Positions 1 through 11,163 of a DNA stretch of 64,000 bases are shown in pieces. Under the pieces are notes generated by a model. It was not told where the DNA came from. It searched no databases and worked only from the letters and a program-made list of their open reading frames with translations. Source of the stretch: Adineta ricciae (Eukaryota; Rotifera; Eurotatoria; Adinetida; Adinetidae); contig CAJNOJ010000149.1 of assembly GCA_905250025.1 (NCBI GenBank), forward strand, positions 1 through 64,000, given 5' to 3'. Within the stretch, counting starts at the first letter, position 1. Every line of letters starts with the position of its first letter. Made by a program: the position numbers and the translations under genes.

Positions 1-560
1 TTTATCGGAAAGAGAATAAACCAAATTCGATGATTTTTCTAACAAATTCTTATCGATAATAATGAAACAAGGTTTAGCATTAAAATTGAATTTTTCCCAA
101 AGCATTGGAGAATATTTCTTCAAATAATTTCGTCTCTACTTCGATATTACAAATAGAAAAGAAAAAAAACCTGACAACGATTGCACGCTTGATTGATTTT
201 CCATTCAATGTTTCGTACTTGTGAATAAATTATTCATTCGTGAAACATTCTCAAATTAAAAATAGGAAAGTCAATGAATCGATCTGTCGGTTTACTTTCT
301 ATGGAATGAATTTGTAGATTTCTATCGATGATGAAATCAAAGAACACATTCATCTTGATATTCACTCGATTCTTTCGTCATTAGTGAATTATGTTCAAAT
401 ATAAAGCTAACAAATAGATGACATCATCTTTTAGATTCTTCTTTACGCGAACGTTGAGAATAAGTACGTGAAAATAGTGCGTTTCGAAAGTAAAAGATAG
501 TTATAAATTCTTTCTTAATTTTTTAAAAATTTAATAATTAAGAAGAAAACAGTGAAATAG
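1..560. other. AT-rich stretch, no gene seen
   Basis: No reading frame here resembles a protein and no RNA gene or clear repeat was recognised. It lies downstream of the decayed coiled-coil gene that ends at 561. Confidence 0.5.
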
Positions 561-1124
561 TTAATCATTTTCAGGATGAGTAATCACAGCAACATCATTG
601 TTCGAATAACGAATGATTGTGAAAGTGTGTTCCAATCTCGATGATAAAACCTTGACTTCATCAGAGTTCTGTAAATTCAATTCTCGGACTTTTTCGAAGC
701 TAAGATTGATTAACTGTTCAACATTCAAAACGTCGATTTTCTGTGCTATTTCAAAAAGTGCATCTGCCTTTGGATCTTCTCTATTGAGAGAGAGTTCAAG
801 AAATTTTGTTCAAGCAAAACTGTATTTGTTGCCAATGTTTTCTCCATAAATTGAATAAACTTTTCGTATAAGGATGATTGAGCTGCAATTCTTGTTCAAA
901 GGATTTCTGTTTGAAATGAAAGTATTAATTTGGCTTTTTCTAACTGAAATTCAGCTTCGGCTTTAATCTGTTTATACTCTAATTTTCGACGTTCTTCATC
1001 ACTTGTTGCTAATCGTTTTTATTCTTCTAGTTGATCAAGTTCTTTCTGTTTTTCGATTTCAATATCGTTCATTCTTCTATGGCGAACATCCTCACACTCG
1101 AAAACATCAAGAACAGCACCCATT
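561..1124 (-). pseudogene. decayed coiled-coil protein gene
   Basis: Read on the minus strand from an ATG near 1124, the sequence gives a charged, heptad-like protein (MGAVLDVFECEDVRHRR, then stretches rich in E, K, Q and L) ending with PEND and a stop at 561-563. The frame is broken by a TAA after LDQLEE, a later TGA, and a frameshift near 785. After the shift the frame stays open for about 70 residues (EDPKADALFEIAQ, then FEKVRELNLQ). The composition is clearly coding and the breaks argue for a pseudogene. I do not recognise the family. Unrecognised introns could explain some breaks, but none has convincing splice sites. Confidence 0.45.
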
Positions 1125-2024
1125 CGTGGTAAAAAATCAGTATCTCAATAACTCTAAAAAAAAACCAGATTGATATTCGAGAAGACATATTAACTCACTG
1201 TTAGAATTGCAATGAAGTAGTGTAATATTGGTGGATTTATGTGACGATTTTCTATCTGTGCACACTGATGTGTATAGATTTAGTTGAAGTGTAAAACCGA
1301 CATTGGGGAAGAGATTGGTGCACATTTATAGAACATCTCCATCGGAATAAACCAAAATACTTTATGGGAGAAAAACCAGATGAACTATTTGAGAATTTTT
1401 TAAAGAATGAAAGAACATCGTATTTCCAGTAGACATATCATTTACTATTTAACAAAGGTACATAAATAAAGATAAATATGTACGAAAATCTGATGTTGAA
1501 ATGTTCAAAAGAGATGAGTATTTTATTTTTCGAATACATTTCATGGCTGTTTATTAATTTTATATATAATTTCAATGAGATCTTCATTTTTTTTTTGAGT
1601 TCAAATAGAAATGGCACATTCATCTCAAAGAATATTTTCGTTTTTCGAAATTTTCCAAAATCCTTTATCTTCTCTTTACATATTTCAATGAATTTAATAT
1701 TGAAACTGTTTTATAATATCATTTATTGATGTAAATAGTCTTGTTAAATACATTTAGGAATTGTGAATGATGATTTCTTAATGAATTAAAGAAAAACTTT
1801 TCATTATTTTTTTCAAATTTCAATAAGTTTTGTCGATATTGATATTATTTTTTCAATGATAAAGCTGATTCTTGTTCGCAAACATTGACAGCTAATTGAA
1901 GACGTGCAGCGAGATCTCCATAATAATAATAAAATGCTTTATTTCTCGAACATGCTGATCCTTATGTTAATGGTATTAATTCCGTTTCATGTTTTTCCAT
2001 ACNTTTTTGAAGAAAAAAGAGTGT
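1125..2024. other. intergenic, contains single-n gap at 2003
   Basis: Very AT-rich with short open frames on both strands that look like chance. A single n lies at 2003, only 22 bases past the stop codon of the TTLL-like gene. Judged by the other n positions in this window, it may mark an unresolved gap of unknown length. Confidence 0.5.
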
Positions 2025-4132
2025 TTAAAACGTACGTCTCTTTTGAGAAATGAGTGCTGAAACAGGTCGTGTCACACCGTACAGTTTATAAATCTGTTCT
2101 TCTTTTTTCTGATTTGTTTTTGGTTTCGACGCACTTGATGCTCTTAATAAACGTTTATTTAATTGATTTTGTGTTGTTGTCGCCCATGTTTGTTGTTCAT
2201 TCGGTGACATTGTTTGAATAATTGTTATTGTTTTCTCTTCGTAAGAAGTCGGTTTTGTTGAAATTGTTTGTGCTTGTTGATCAGCTCCGACAATATCAGA
2301 ATTTGATTTTGTCACTTTAGGATTTACACCTAAATGAATAGCCGATTCTTTATTTGTTTTCATATATGCAGTCATCATTTGTTCTAAATCAGCTTCAGAT
2401 GCTGAACGAAGAAAATTTTCAAAAAGATGATGATCAATTTGTACTGTTGAACAAAGTGAAGTTGGATTTAATGAAACTGTTTCTTTGTTATATAAATGAA
2501 GAAAATCACATAATTCTTTGGCTAAAATTCGTTTTTGATCAGATTGTGATAAACGACGTGAAGGAATTTCTACACGAAATGGTGGTGTTAAATTTTGTCC
2601 AGCACGTCTTAAAAATCGAATAACTAAATCCATATGTTGACTTGAAGTTACTTCTTCTTTAAATTCTGAATCAAGCATTAAACGAAATTGTATTCGTTGG
2701 AGATATGTTCCAAATGCTGTACGAGCTTGAAGGGGACTTTATAATATAAAAAGAAAAAATAAAGTTTTTTCGAAAAAGCAAATTTCTACCTGAGTGTTAA
2801 ACCTTGATTGAGCATTTGAAGAATATCGTTTTTCGCATAAATTGAATGACGACTTTCACCTGGAGCAGAAGTTGTTGTCGATTTAACCAATTGTCCAACT
2901 GTTGTTAAACGTTTTGGTGAAGAATCAGTTTTTTGATTGGATTTAGGAAGTGAAGGAGGAACAGATGTGGTTCGATGAAGATTTGTTAATCGAGATGGAT
3001 TTTGATCAAAATTATCAGGCAGAGTTTGAGATTTTGATAGATTATCATTTGTTTTACTTGTCTCCGAAACATTCGTTGTTGTGATTGTTGATGCTGATGA
3101 ATGAGGATATGATGGAGGAGCTATATCAATTAATCTTCTTTCATAGATTCGATATCTTTCTAAAGCTTCATCAAGATCACAACCAGATGTTTTCGGTGTT
3201 AAATCTTTTTCTGATGAATGTCCATAATTGAATGCTGATGAGAGAAGTTTACAACGTGGAGCTGTTGTACGACGAATTGATCCATTATTTGACTGAGAAT
3301 TCAATGCGATTGATGACCATCGTGATGGATAAAGACGTTGATGAATCATTTGATTAAATGATGTTGTTCGTTGTTCAAAAAAAACTTGAAAAAAACTCAT
3401 AAGTATCACTTGTAGGAAATATTCGAACAAAACCACCACGTTGACGAGATTCTTCTTTTACTGTTCGTAAAATTCGAATTTCTTCTTGAGATAAACCAAA
3501 ATATTCATTTCGAACATTTTCAGTTCCATTAGCATTTCCTGATCGACTTGGACGATTCGCAGTTGTTGCACGTCCAGGTCGACCAGGAAATGCTAATGGA
3601 ACTGAAAATGTTCGAAATGAATATTTTGGTTTATCTCAAGAAGAAATTCGAATTTTACGAACAGTAAAAGAAGAATCTCGTCAACGTGGTGGTTTTGTTC
3701 GAATATTTCCTACAAGTGATACTTATGAGTTTTTTTCAAGTTTTTTTGAACAACGAACAACATCNGAACTTCACGAAATCCATGTCCTTCAAGAATATTT
3801 CGAATTAATTTTGTATCATTTTTAAGAAATTTAAATGTTAATGCATGTTTTTCTCCAATTTTTCGTGCTTCTGGACATCGACCATACACAACTTTGGGGG
3901 AAAATTGAATAATTGGTATACGTTTTGATCCATAACGAATTAAACGTGGAATAAGTGCTTTACATGATCCACTTGTTTGATTATCCTCATGAAGTTCATC
4001 TAAACTTTCTTCATCACATTCAAATATTTCATCTGGTGAATCTTCTCCATCATCTATAGCTGAATCAACACTTGATGAACGTGGTATTTTTTCATCAGAA
4101 TTGCGAGTCTTTTCAATTACTGTGGCCATCAA
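2025..4132 (-). CDS. TTLL5-like tubulin polyglutamylase, catalytic core missing
   Basis: The N-terminal part (4132-3766) has an acidic leader ([17 protein letters not shown]), then a block typical of the start of the TTL domain of TTLL5-type enzymes: [17 protein letters not shown] and [10 protein letters not shown]. The C-terminal part (about 3590-2790, then 2736-2025 after a 53 bp GT-AG intron) has the post-catalytic region with [17 protein letters not shown] and a Ser/Thr/Gln-rich tail. The enzyme family adds glutamates to tubulin tails on ciliary microtubules. The ATP-grasp catalytic core that should lie between the two parts (several hundred residues) is absent; at that place there is an n (3765) and a 405 bp foldback. 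I read this as an assembly break in a normal gene, but a truncated locus cannot be excluded. Assignment to TTLL5 rather than another TTLL is from memory of the family. Confidence 0.75.
3360..3764. repeat. near-perfect foldback palindrome ending at an n
   Basis: Bases 3360-3555 and 3570-3764 are reverse complements, with one indel in an A/T run (8 versus 7) and about two mismatches near the middle. The 16-base loop sits at about 3555-3570. The left arm is coding for the TTLL-like gene on the minus strand; the right arm is the same coding sequence on the plus strand. It ends exactly at the n at 3765. The centre itself is a short natural imperfect hairpin. Confidence 0.9.
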
Positions 4133-5136
4133 TTCTCTTCCTTTTTCAAACCTCTATTGATTTCTTTTCAAGTCATCATCTTCTTGTCTACGATGTTGCC
4201 ATATATCGATTCTTATCACATAACATTGTACTGATCAAACCTCTATAAGGCTTTTCTAATTTATAAGAAGAAAATTTGAAAATTTTTCATATATATTATA
4301 TTCTTTATTCTCATTTATTTAGTTATTAAATTTTATCTGATCGAGATTAAAAATAAAGCGACATCTATTTTGAAATAACTGCCACTCCAATAATATAATA
4401 GATTATTAAACAATATATTTAGTAGAGACTCCTTAAATAATTTCTTATTTATTTACTGAAAATTAGTTTCTCTTACATCTTATCGAAAAAAACTCTTTCT
4501 TTCACGTTATAATCTTTCTAATTGTAAAATGATGTTATTTTATTTGTGTTGGATTCCGTCGACAAAAGGTCTAGATTAAACTATTGACGCAAGAAGTCGA
4601 CAATCCGAGCAACAAAACTAGAAAACTTCTATCGTATATGTGTGCTGAAGTAGGTAATCAGGTACGTGAAATAAAAGGCTTAAAGAGATTCTTTATTGAT
4701 TTTCATGTATTTTTTAGATTCAGTTAAGATTTACTAAAGCCAAGGAATTGAAATGTTTACGTAGTCGCGAATGCCTAAATATGTTGACAAATTAAAATTT
4801 TCTTTTGGTTTTGATTCGTGACAATCAAGGAAATTGTACCAATTTACCTTGATCAATGCCTTGTCTTGTTTGCTTGTCCGCAAGGAACTTCTGAATATTA
4901 TGTTTCTTTATTGAGCGTAGATTTAAATTCATTCCTTCCATGTTTACTATTATTTGACAAGGAGTAATTAGCAATACTTCATTCATTAGTTGATGATGAT
5001 CGACAAAAGAGCAAAAATTCCTCAATAAAAAGCATTTTCTAGTTTCTATTTCTCTCTTTCGTTCAAATTTATATTAATTGTAAGAGAAGTATTAGAGAAG
5101 ATTTTTTAATATTTTTATTAAAACTAAAAAAGATGT
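4133..5136. other. intergenic, no gene recognised
   Basis: Upstream flank of the TTLL-like gene and downstream flank of the actin-family pseudogene. A minus frame at 4825-5025 is open but has no recognisable composition or splice context. Nothing else could be supported. Confidence 0.5.
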
Positions 5137-5672
5137 TTAAAAACATTTACGAAATAAAATAGAAGTTCCTGATTCTTCATATTCTTTTCGATTGATCCAC
5201 AGGTCATTCATTGATGCCAACAATTTGTTGGCACCAATGGGCGACAGCCCAGGTTATTATGACTTGGTCGGTTCCGGCCGGTTAACTTTGTTTTCCGACG
5301 ATTTCCTTGCCGCCGGATTCCAGCCGGAAGTTCAAACGTAGGTTCCAGTAATTTTCTAACCGTTTCCTGCAAACTTCGAGTCGGAAACGACTCAGATTTC
5401 AACGGATCCAGTCGCCGGAATGACCGACCTGGGAAATTGTTCCTGTTATTTGGGCAGAAAACAGTAGCTTTGATCTTTTGAAGTGATAATTCTCGTTGAA
5501 ATCGTTCACGGAAGCCATCCACTAATGTAGTACCTAAACGAATAAACCTCTACTTTTTAAAAATCAAACAGTAAAATTTACCACCGGAAAGAACCACGTT
5601 TTCAGACACTTCATCAATAATTCTTGTCCACATGATGCATTATATTTCTTCCATCTTCATTTTACATTGTCT
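5137..5672 (-). pseudogene. actin-family pseudogene, C-terminal part
   Basis: On the minus strand the end of an actin fold is readable. VSENVVLSGG lies about 5640-5582, followed by a roughly 50 bp intron. The next exon reads GTTLVDGFRERFQREL from about 5532, then KATVFCPNNRNNF. After a 186 bp insertion come LSPIGANKLLASMNDLW and INRKEYEESG, ending in RKCF and a stop at 5137-5139. These match the actin stretches around VLSGGTTM, the loop before GGSILASL, and the C-terminal KQEYDESG...RKCF. The substitutions are many, so this was an actin-related or divergent actin gene. The upstream reading frame breaks near 5650, the 5' two-thirds are absent, and the insertion interrupts the last exon, so it is very likely dead. 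Confidence 0.75.
5248..5433. mobile_element. 186 bp MITE-like insertion in actin-family exon
   Basis: The insert starts CCCAGGT and ends ACCTGGG. The inner sequences also pair (TCGGTTCCGGC on the left; CGGTCATTCCGGC as reverse complement of the right). It is visibly richer in GC (CCGGCCGG, GCCGCCGG) than its surroundings. Removing it restores the run from an actin-like loop to GANKLLASM. It is too short to code for a transposase, so it would be a non-autonomous element. No clear target duplication was found. Confidence 0.6.
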
Positions 5673-6919
5673 AAGTTTTGAGTTAATGAACTTGTTTATA
5701 ATCTCTATGATTAATGGCAATCGATCCAGTATAAGTTAGAAAGGAGAACATTTTTGAAATTATCTTGTATATGAATTGACGATTATTGTTATGAATACTA
5801 GGAATGTTTCCATCGATATTTTTTACTCATCTTATAAGTTATATCTACATATTATTTTAGTTTAGTTTTGCTTGGTAGACAAGTTTCAGTTATATATTGT
5901 TTCATATTAGATCGAAGAATTAATTAAAGAACTGAATAATTTGAACGAAAAAGTTCAAAAATTTACATCGCATCGAACTCAATGACTGTACAAGTCAAAA
6001 TGAAGGAAACTAAGGTTTCAGAGAATAAGGTTTACGTATGAAAAATACTTCCATATGATTTTTTTAATTTTAAATAGTAAATATTAATATATTGGCATAA
6101 ATGAACAGAAAAATTGCACTTCTTTTTACTACTGCATAAACAATAAGGGACTGAAATATAATCATGCCATTAAAGTACAGTTTTTCTTTGAAGTAAAAAA
6201 GTTCTTGGATATGAGAAAACTTACGGTAGTATAGTAGAAAAGAATATTGTCAAATAAAAACTTGTTTTCAGTTAATGTAAACTTCAATACTCATAAATAT
6301 AGTAGCAACGATAACCAATCATTTGTAACTATACTAAAATAATAGAATAACTTACTTAAAAAGTATATCTAAGATAAATGAAAGTCTCGAAACTATCAGA
6401 TGTAGTTTGGTCGATAACTAAACTATATGCGATTTTTGGTAACGTTTCGACAATGATGTGAAGAAATTTAAAAATTAACAAAATGAAATCTTATAAACTC
6501 AGTACTTCAAAACGGTATAGAATAAGTGATCATCTCAATGTTTTCTTCTTACTACACCATTTCGTTTTGTGTATCATTAATAAACATGTAAAGTCGATTA
6601 TTAAATCCTATTGTGCTACAGTGTATGTATACACGACAAGAAATCATAATCAAAAGATAAAATGTAAATCAGTTTCTGCTAGAATAAAGTATGCTCTACA
6701 AATTGATGAAGTTGAATTTGTTTTGATCACCACTCCCGTTTTCGCCATACTGGTTGACTGTTAGGTGTTTTTCATGTTTAGTTTTCAAATTCAATATTGA
6801 TACTTTTCTCGAAATGTCATTCAATTCTTCTTCTTTCCAGCACAAGTTGACAACATCTAGACTTCATTTTGATGTATGAAGGAGACCGACAAAGTATTAA
6901 CCGAAAATCATAGTCTTGT
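5673..6919. other. intergenic, no gene recognised
   Basis: AT-rich. An open plus frame at 6483-6764 has no family resemblance and lacks the composition of neighbouring genes. No RNA gene or repeat structure seen. Confidence 0.5.
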
Positions 6920-7919
6920 TTACTGTCTCAGTTGTGTAAGTATATTACGCGTTAATGGCATTATTTGATTTTTATTTTGCCAGGAGAATAATCGATTTTT
7001 GGCAGCTCGTCGGAATCGACTTGAAGAAATCAAAAATATGTAACAACTTCCCTAAATGAGAGAAAAAGAATATAATAAATCTAACCTTTTGAATCTTAAA
7101 TGAACGTACAGTAAAGAAAAGATAATTTGTCAAATTGAAAATAGTGACAACAAAACCTTCTTGATATAATCGATCTGCATCTTTCTTTATTCCAGATGTC
7201 ATCAAACTGTAAGTATAATTAATTCCATATAGAAAAAAAGGACTAATTAGTATTGATTGAAGTAAAACCATTTTTAATAATTGACGATCTGCTTGTTGTT
7301 CAGCAAGAGCTATTGTCGTATGAATATTATGATATGCAAGATAACCAAAAATGGACATAACTGATATAGGAATGATACAATTAAGACCTATTTGATATAT
7401 GGCAAAGTAGACTGCAAAGGAAGTATTGGTGACCACACATGAATTAGTTATTGATGATATATTGTTAAATAGTAATGCTGGAATTCCATGAATACACCAA
7501 AATAAAATCATAATCATTACAATTCGATGTGTAAATTTAATATTACTTAAACGACGAAGAGAAGCATGTTTTGATGTAATAAAAAATTGATCAATTGTCG
7601 CAAGACAAGAACAAGTAAAAGTAATTAAACCCACAGTCATTAAACTGAATGATCGAATTTTACACCAGATAAGTGATGTACGTGTTAAATCAATACCAAA
7701 ACCTCCAGCAGCAACACGTGTTGTGAGATTTACTAAGATAAATATCGAATTGAATATTGATCCGATAAGAAAATAAAATGTACAAGGTGTTTGACGATAA
7801 TTACGAACAGTTGAAAAAATCAAAATATTAATTCCATTTCCAATTACACCCATTATAATAAGAAATAAGCCGAAATAAATTGTTAATTGTTGACCTGCAT
7901 ATACTAAGTCGCTCGACAT
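6920..7919 (-). CDS. rhodopsin-like orphan GPCR
   Basis: Two exons, 7919-7110 and 7051-6920, joined across a 58 bp intron (GTACGT...TTTAG), give 313 residues in frame. Seven hydrophobic segments are evident. TM1 carries GNGINILIF, with the conserved Asn. TM3 follows a Cys (TSLIWCKIRS) and leads to TCSCLATIDQFF, where the usual DRY position is DQF. TM7 carries NLTNYLFFT. The C-tail after splicing reads SSRFRRAAKNRLF, an amphipathic helix-8-like segment. This type of short receptor, with peptide-receptor-like features, is expanded in bdelloids; the ligand is unknown. Without the splice, the frame runs on into a nonsensical tail, which is why I chose the intron. Decayed relatives lie at 27,935 and 33,395. 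Confidence 0.85.
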
Positions 7920-10070
7920 TGTCTAAAAATGATATTCTTTCTGAGAATTCGTTTAAATAGCTCTTCGAATTTCTTCTTATAGATTACTTACGGCAGATTT
8001 GAATATTCTTTTCAGAATTAAAATAACTAATTTCAGGAACTTTTGTTCTATACACTAAGAACAAACTCGTAAATTTTACATATTAAAATTTGTTCAATTT
8101 TAATTCAAATAATCTTATGATGAATTTTCTGTCTCTCAATCAATTGATTTAGTGACAGACTGTTCACCCGAATAGTTTCTTTCACTGAAACATAATTCCG
8201 ATTCATTTTATTTTATTTTAAAGAACTCTGTTTTTGAACCAAAATCTTTGATATGGAAAATAAAATTCAACCTATATTTTTTTCATTTGCGAGTAAATGT
8301 TCTTATTATTCTCGATATTTTATTACTAGTTTAATAATGAATTCAAAGTTTTAATGAAATAATATAATATGTGTGAATATTGTAAATCACAATATAAAAT
8401 CTGTCTGAATCTTTGAACTTGAATAGAAAATATATTCTAAAGTCAGTTTTGTGTACCATAAAAGTTGTCTTTCATAGAATAGTATGTCCTTAATTCAATA
8501 CATCAATAGAAAGAGAATGTATTTAATATTCAAAAGACAGAGCATTATTAGAAAGAAATGACACAGAAAAAAAGAACAAATGTTTCACTAGTAAAGTAAT
8601 TCTACACTAAAAATAAAAAAGGATTTTTTGAAGAATTTCGCAGTTTATAAGTAATTCGAAATCTTTTAAGGGTTTCATAGAAAAAAGAGATGAAATCTTC
8701 AAAAGGGTTTCGACTTCTTTCCAAAATAGTTTTCTATAAAATCTTTTTTATTTTCAATGTACAAGTCACGTAATTAACGCAATAGAAAAGCACAAAAAGA
8801 CTATGTATTGTATTTATATTGCAGAATATCATAGAGAAATACGATTAATTAGAAACTTCAAAAACTGTTCTCAGAAGTATTTGTGAAAAACGTTTAGAAC
8901 ATGTGTCAGCAAAGTAGTTTTTACACTCAACAATGTATTTATAATCTGTTTTAAGGATTGAGAATAACTTGAAGTTCACTTGACATTAGACAGCACAACT
9001 ATGGTTAAATCATGTAAAACAACATATCATCAATTTCTAATTAAGTACATGAAGCCAAGTTTTTATCATGATCGATGAAACACGTTTAAATTGAATAGAT
9101 TATGATGTCTCGAAGATACGATAGACGAAATCTTCCCCGGAATTCAAAAGAGCAATCGAACTCTTGTATATTTCCGTTTATTCACAGAGGATATTTTTAA
9201 AATCGTGCTGAAAATTTCTATTTCTATCTCCATGTGTTTTTGTCAAAACATTGAATAACCATATTTCATTAAAAGTTGTTTTTACTCAGTCGGAGTTTAA
9301 AAACTGTCCCAAACGCCGTTGAAGAATCTATTAAAATATGCAAAATTCTTTAAAGAAATCATAATCTTTCTCTTTCTGATTAGAATTTGTCTTCTTTATA
9401 ACAAATTTTTAATCTTTTCATCGAACTTTTTTTTTACTAAAAATCTCTTTATATTTTCTTCAAAACTACTTGTTTACCTACAAAAAGAAGTGAAGTGAGA
9501 AACCAGATTGAAATTCCAAATTTAAAATCTTTGTCGAAAAATTGAATTTGAACATATTAATACATTGGTAATATTATTGATGTTTTCAAAATAACGATTT
9601 TGATATGTTTTCATTTCATAATTATTTTGATGTTATGTCGTTGTACAAATATGGGTAATATTAGTCATTTATTGCACTTGAGGGTAAAAAGGAATATTTG
9701 GCATAAAAAAACAAATAGTTTGTTTTCTGATATTGCATCATGTGGTTTATGATTATATCAATTCATGTTATTCTCTTTTCAATTAATTTCTGTGAAAATG
9801 ACGCATTATTTTTAACATAACAAAGTTCACAAATATCGAATATGTTTTTGAAATGAATTGAAAAATGAGAGAGAAAACATATTCTAATAAGCGTTTCGTT
9901 TTTGTACGTTTAATTTCATGGTTGAAGAGTCTAACAGAATATAATTTACTCCGTGAAATCAAACATAGTAAAGGGGCAATACGTGATGTATTTTTCTCAT
10001 CTGATATCAGAATATTAGATAATGTCATACTTTTACCACTAAGGTTTTGTTTTTTTCCCTTTTCTGTTCT
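7920..10070. other. long intergenic region, no gene recognised
   Basis: About 2.1 kb of AT-rich DNA between the GPCR and a small plus-strand gene. Short open frames around 9783-10161 overlap on both strands and look fortuitous. A possible small inverted-repeat element lies at about 8602-8763. Confidence 0.5.
8602..8763. mobile_element. possible small inverted-repeat element
   Basis: About 33 bases at the left (TACACTAAAAATAAAAAAGG...) match the reverse complement of the right end (TACATTGAAAATAAAAAAG...) imperfectly. The sequence is A/T-biased, so part of the match could be chance; no target duplication was confirmed. Confidence 0.3.
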
Positions 10071-10080
10071 CCATATAAAT
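10071..10080 (+). promoter_or_regulatory. TATA box candidate
   Basis: CCATATAAAT lies 78 bases before the ATG at 10158, followed by a purine-poor leader with CAATCAATCAAAC. Spacing fits a TATA promoter with a leader of about 50 bases. Confidence 0.5.
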
Positions 10081-10157
10081 ACCAGACAATATTCTTTGCA
10101 CTTTCATCAATCAATCAAACAAATCTTCTATTTTATATATCAAATATTTCAAACAAA

Positions 10158-10508
10158 ATGAGTTCATCAACAGTCACTGGATCTTCAGCAGCAACAGCCA
10201 TCTCAGGTGCAACAGCTGCAATTATTACAGGTACAACTAACCCAATTGTCTGTGTTGATGCAATTGAAACATATCCAATTCAAAAATTACTTAAATCTCA
10301 TTCACATCATGCAAATGGATCAAAATATCAAGTGAATTCAGCTGATTCGAAATGTCTTGAAAACAAATTATCTTATCAAATTCCAACATGTTTTGGTGCA
10401 ATTAAAGTCAAATCAAGTCAAGTTAAAAGAGCTGAAAGAAGTTCACAAGTAAAAGCAAGTCAATGTTCATCTGGTTCACATTCAATTCATAAATCAACTC
10501 TTCTGTAA
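10158..10508 (+). CDS. small Ser/Thr/Ala-rich orphan protein, 116 aa
   Basis: Single exon of 116 residues starting MSSSTVTGSSAATAIS. The first 35 residues are rich in Ser, Thr, Ala and Gly with no charge. The rest is polar and basic, with three Cys and several SSQVK-like stretches (KSSQVKRAERSSQVKA). I see no signal peptide or known domain. An upstream in-frame ATG at 10047 exists but lies before the TATA-like site, so the start at 10158 is preferred. The compact promoter, clean stop and coding-like composition support a real gene; its role is unknown. Confidence 0.5.
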   Translation: MSSSTVTGSSAATAISGATAAIITGTTNPIVCVDAIETYPIQKLLKSHSHHANGSKYQVNSADSKCLENKLSYQIPTCFGAIKVKSSQVKRAERSSQVKASQCSSGSHSIHKSTLL

Positions 10509-11163
10509 TTTCATTCAACATCATCAATAACTTTATTCATCATTCTAACGAGATGAACTTTCTTTTTTCCTAATTCAAATCTCCTTAGATAAGATTAAGT
10601 ACAAAAGAATTCAATCCATTTTTTTCCCGAGAATATGTTTCAGACTTTCTAATGTACTTTATTCAAGAGTTAACCTTATTTCTCTTCTATATTGTACATT
10701 AATATTAGTGAGGATTTTTTCAAACTTTCTGAGTGATATTTTTTTTTATCAATTCACATAATAAAATACAGATTTGCTCCTTGAATTTGTCTTTCAATGA
10801 AGAACATCGAAGAATTATTATACTGTAACGAACAGCAGGAAAAAGAGGTGATCATCAAATATTTAGTATTTATGTGAAATTTCTTTTTGAATGTTTGAAC
10901 AATATGAAAATGATCAAAACAACAAAGTTGATGGAATTTTGTGATATAATAACTTACACATAAGATCATAAAATTTTAAAGAATTTCCTCAATAGTAGTT
11001 TTTTATCTAAATTTGGGTCTATTTAAATACAATGGTACAATGTTACACAACGAAGAGAAGTTCATTTTTTCTTTGTCTAGTGAACACTTTTTTGATCAGA
11101 GAAAAATCAAGTAATATTGTTTTCTTATAATTTCATTTATTGTAGAAAGAAATTGAATAAAAG
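10509..11163. other. intergenic, no gene recognised
   Basis: Convergent 3' ends of the small orphan (+) and the AprA-like gene (-). A minus frame at 10754-10969 has no family resemblance. Nothing else supported. Confidence 0.5.

Noticed and set aside
6483-6764. Open plus frame of 93 codons
   Set aside because: No family resemblance, no promoter or splice context, composition like surrounding intergenic DNA.
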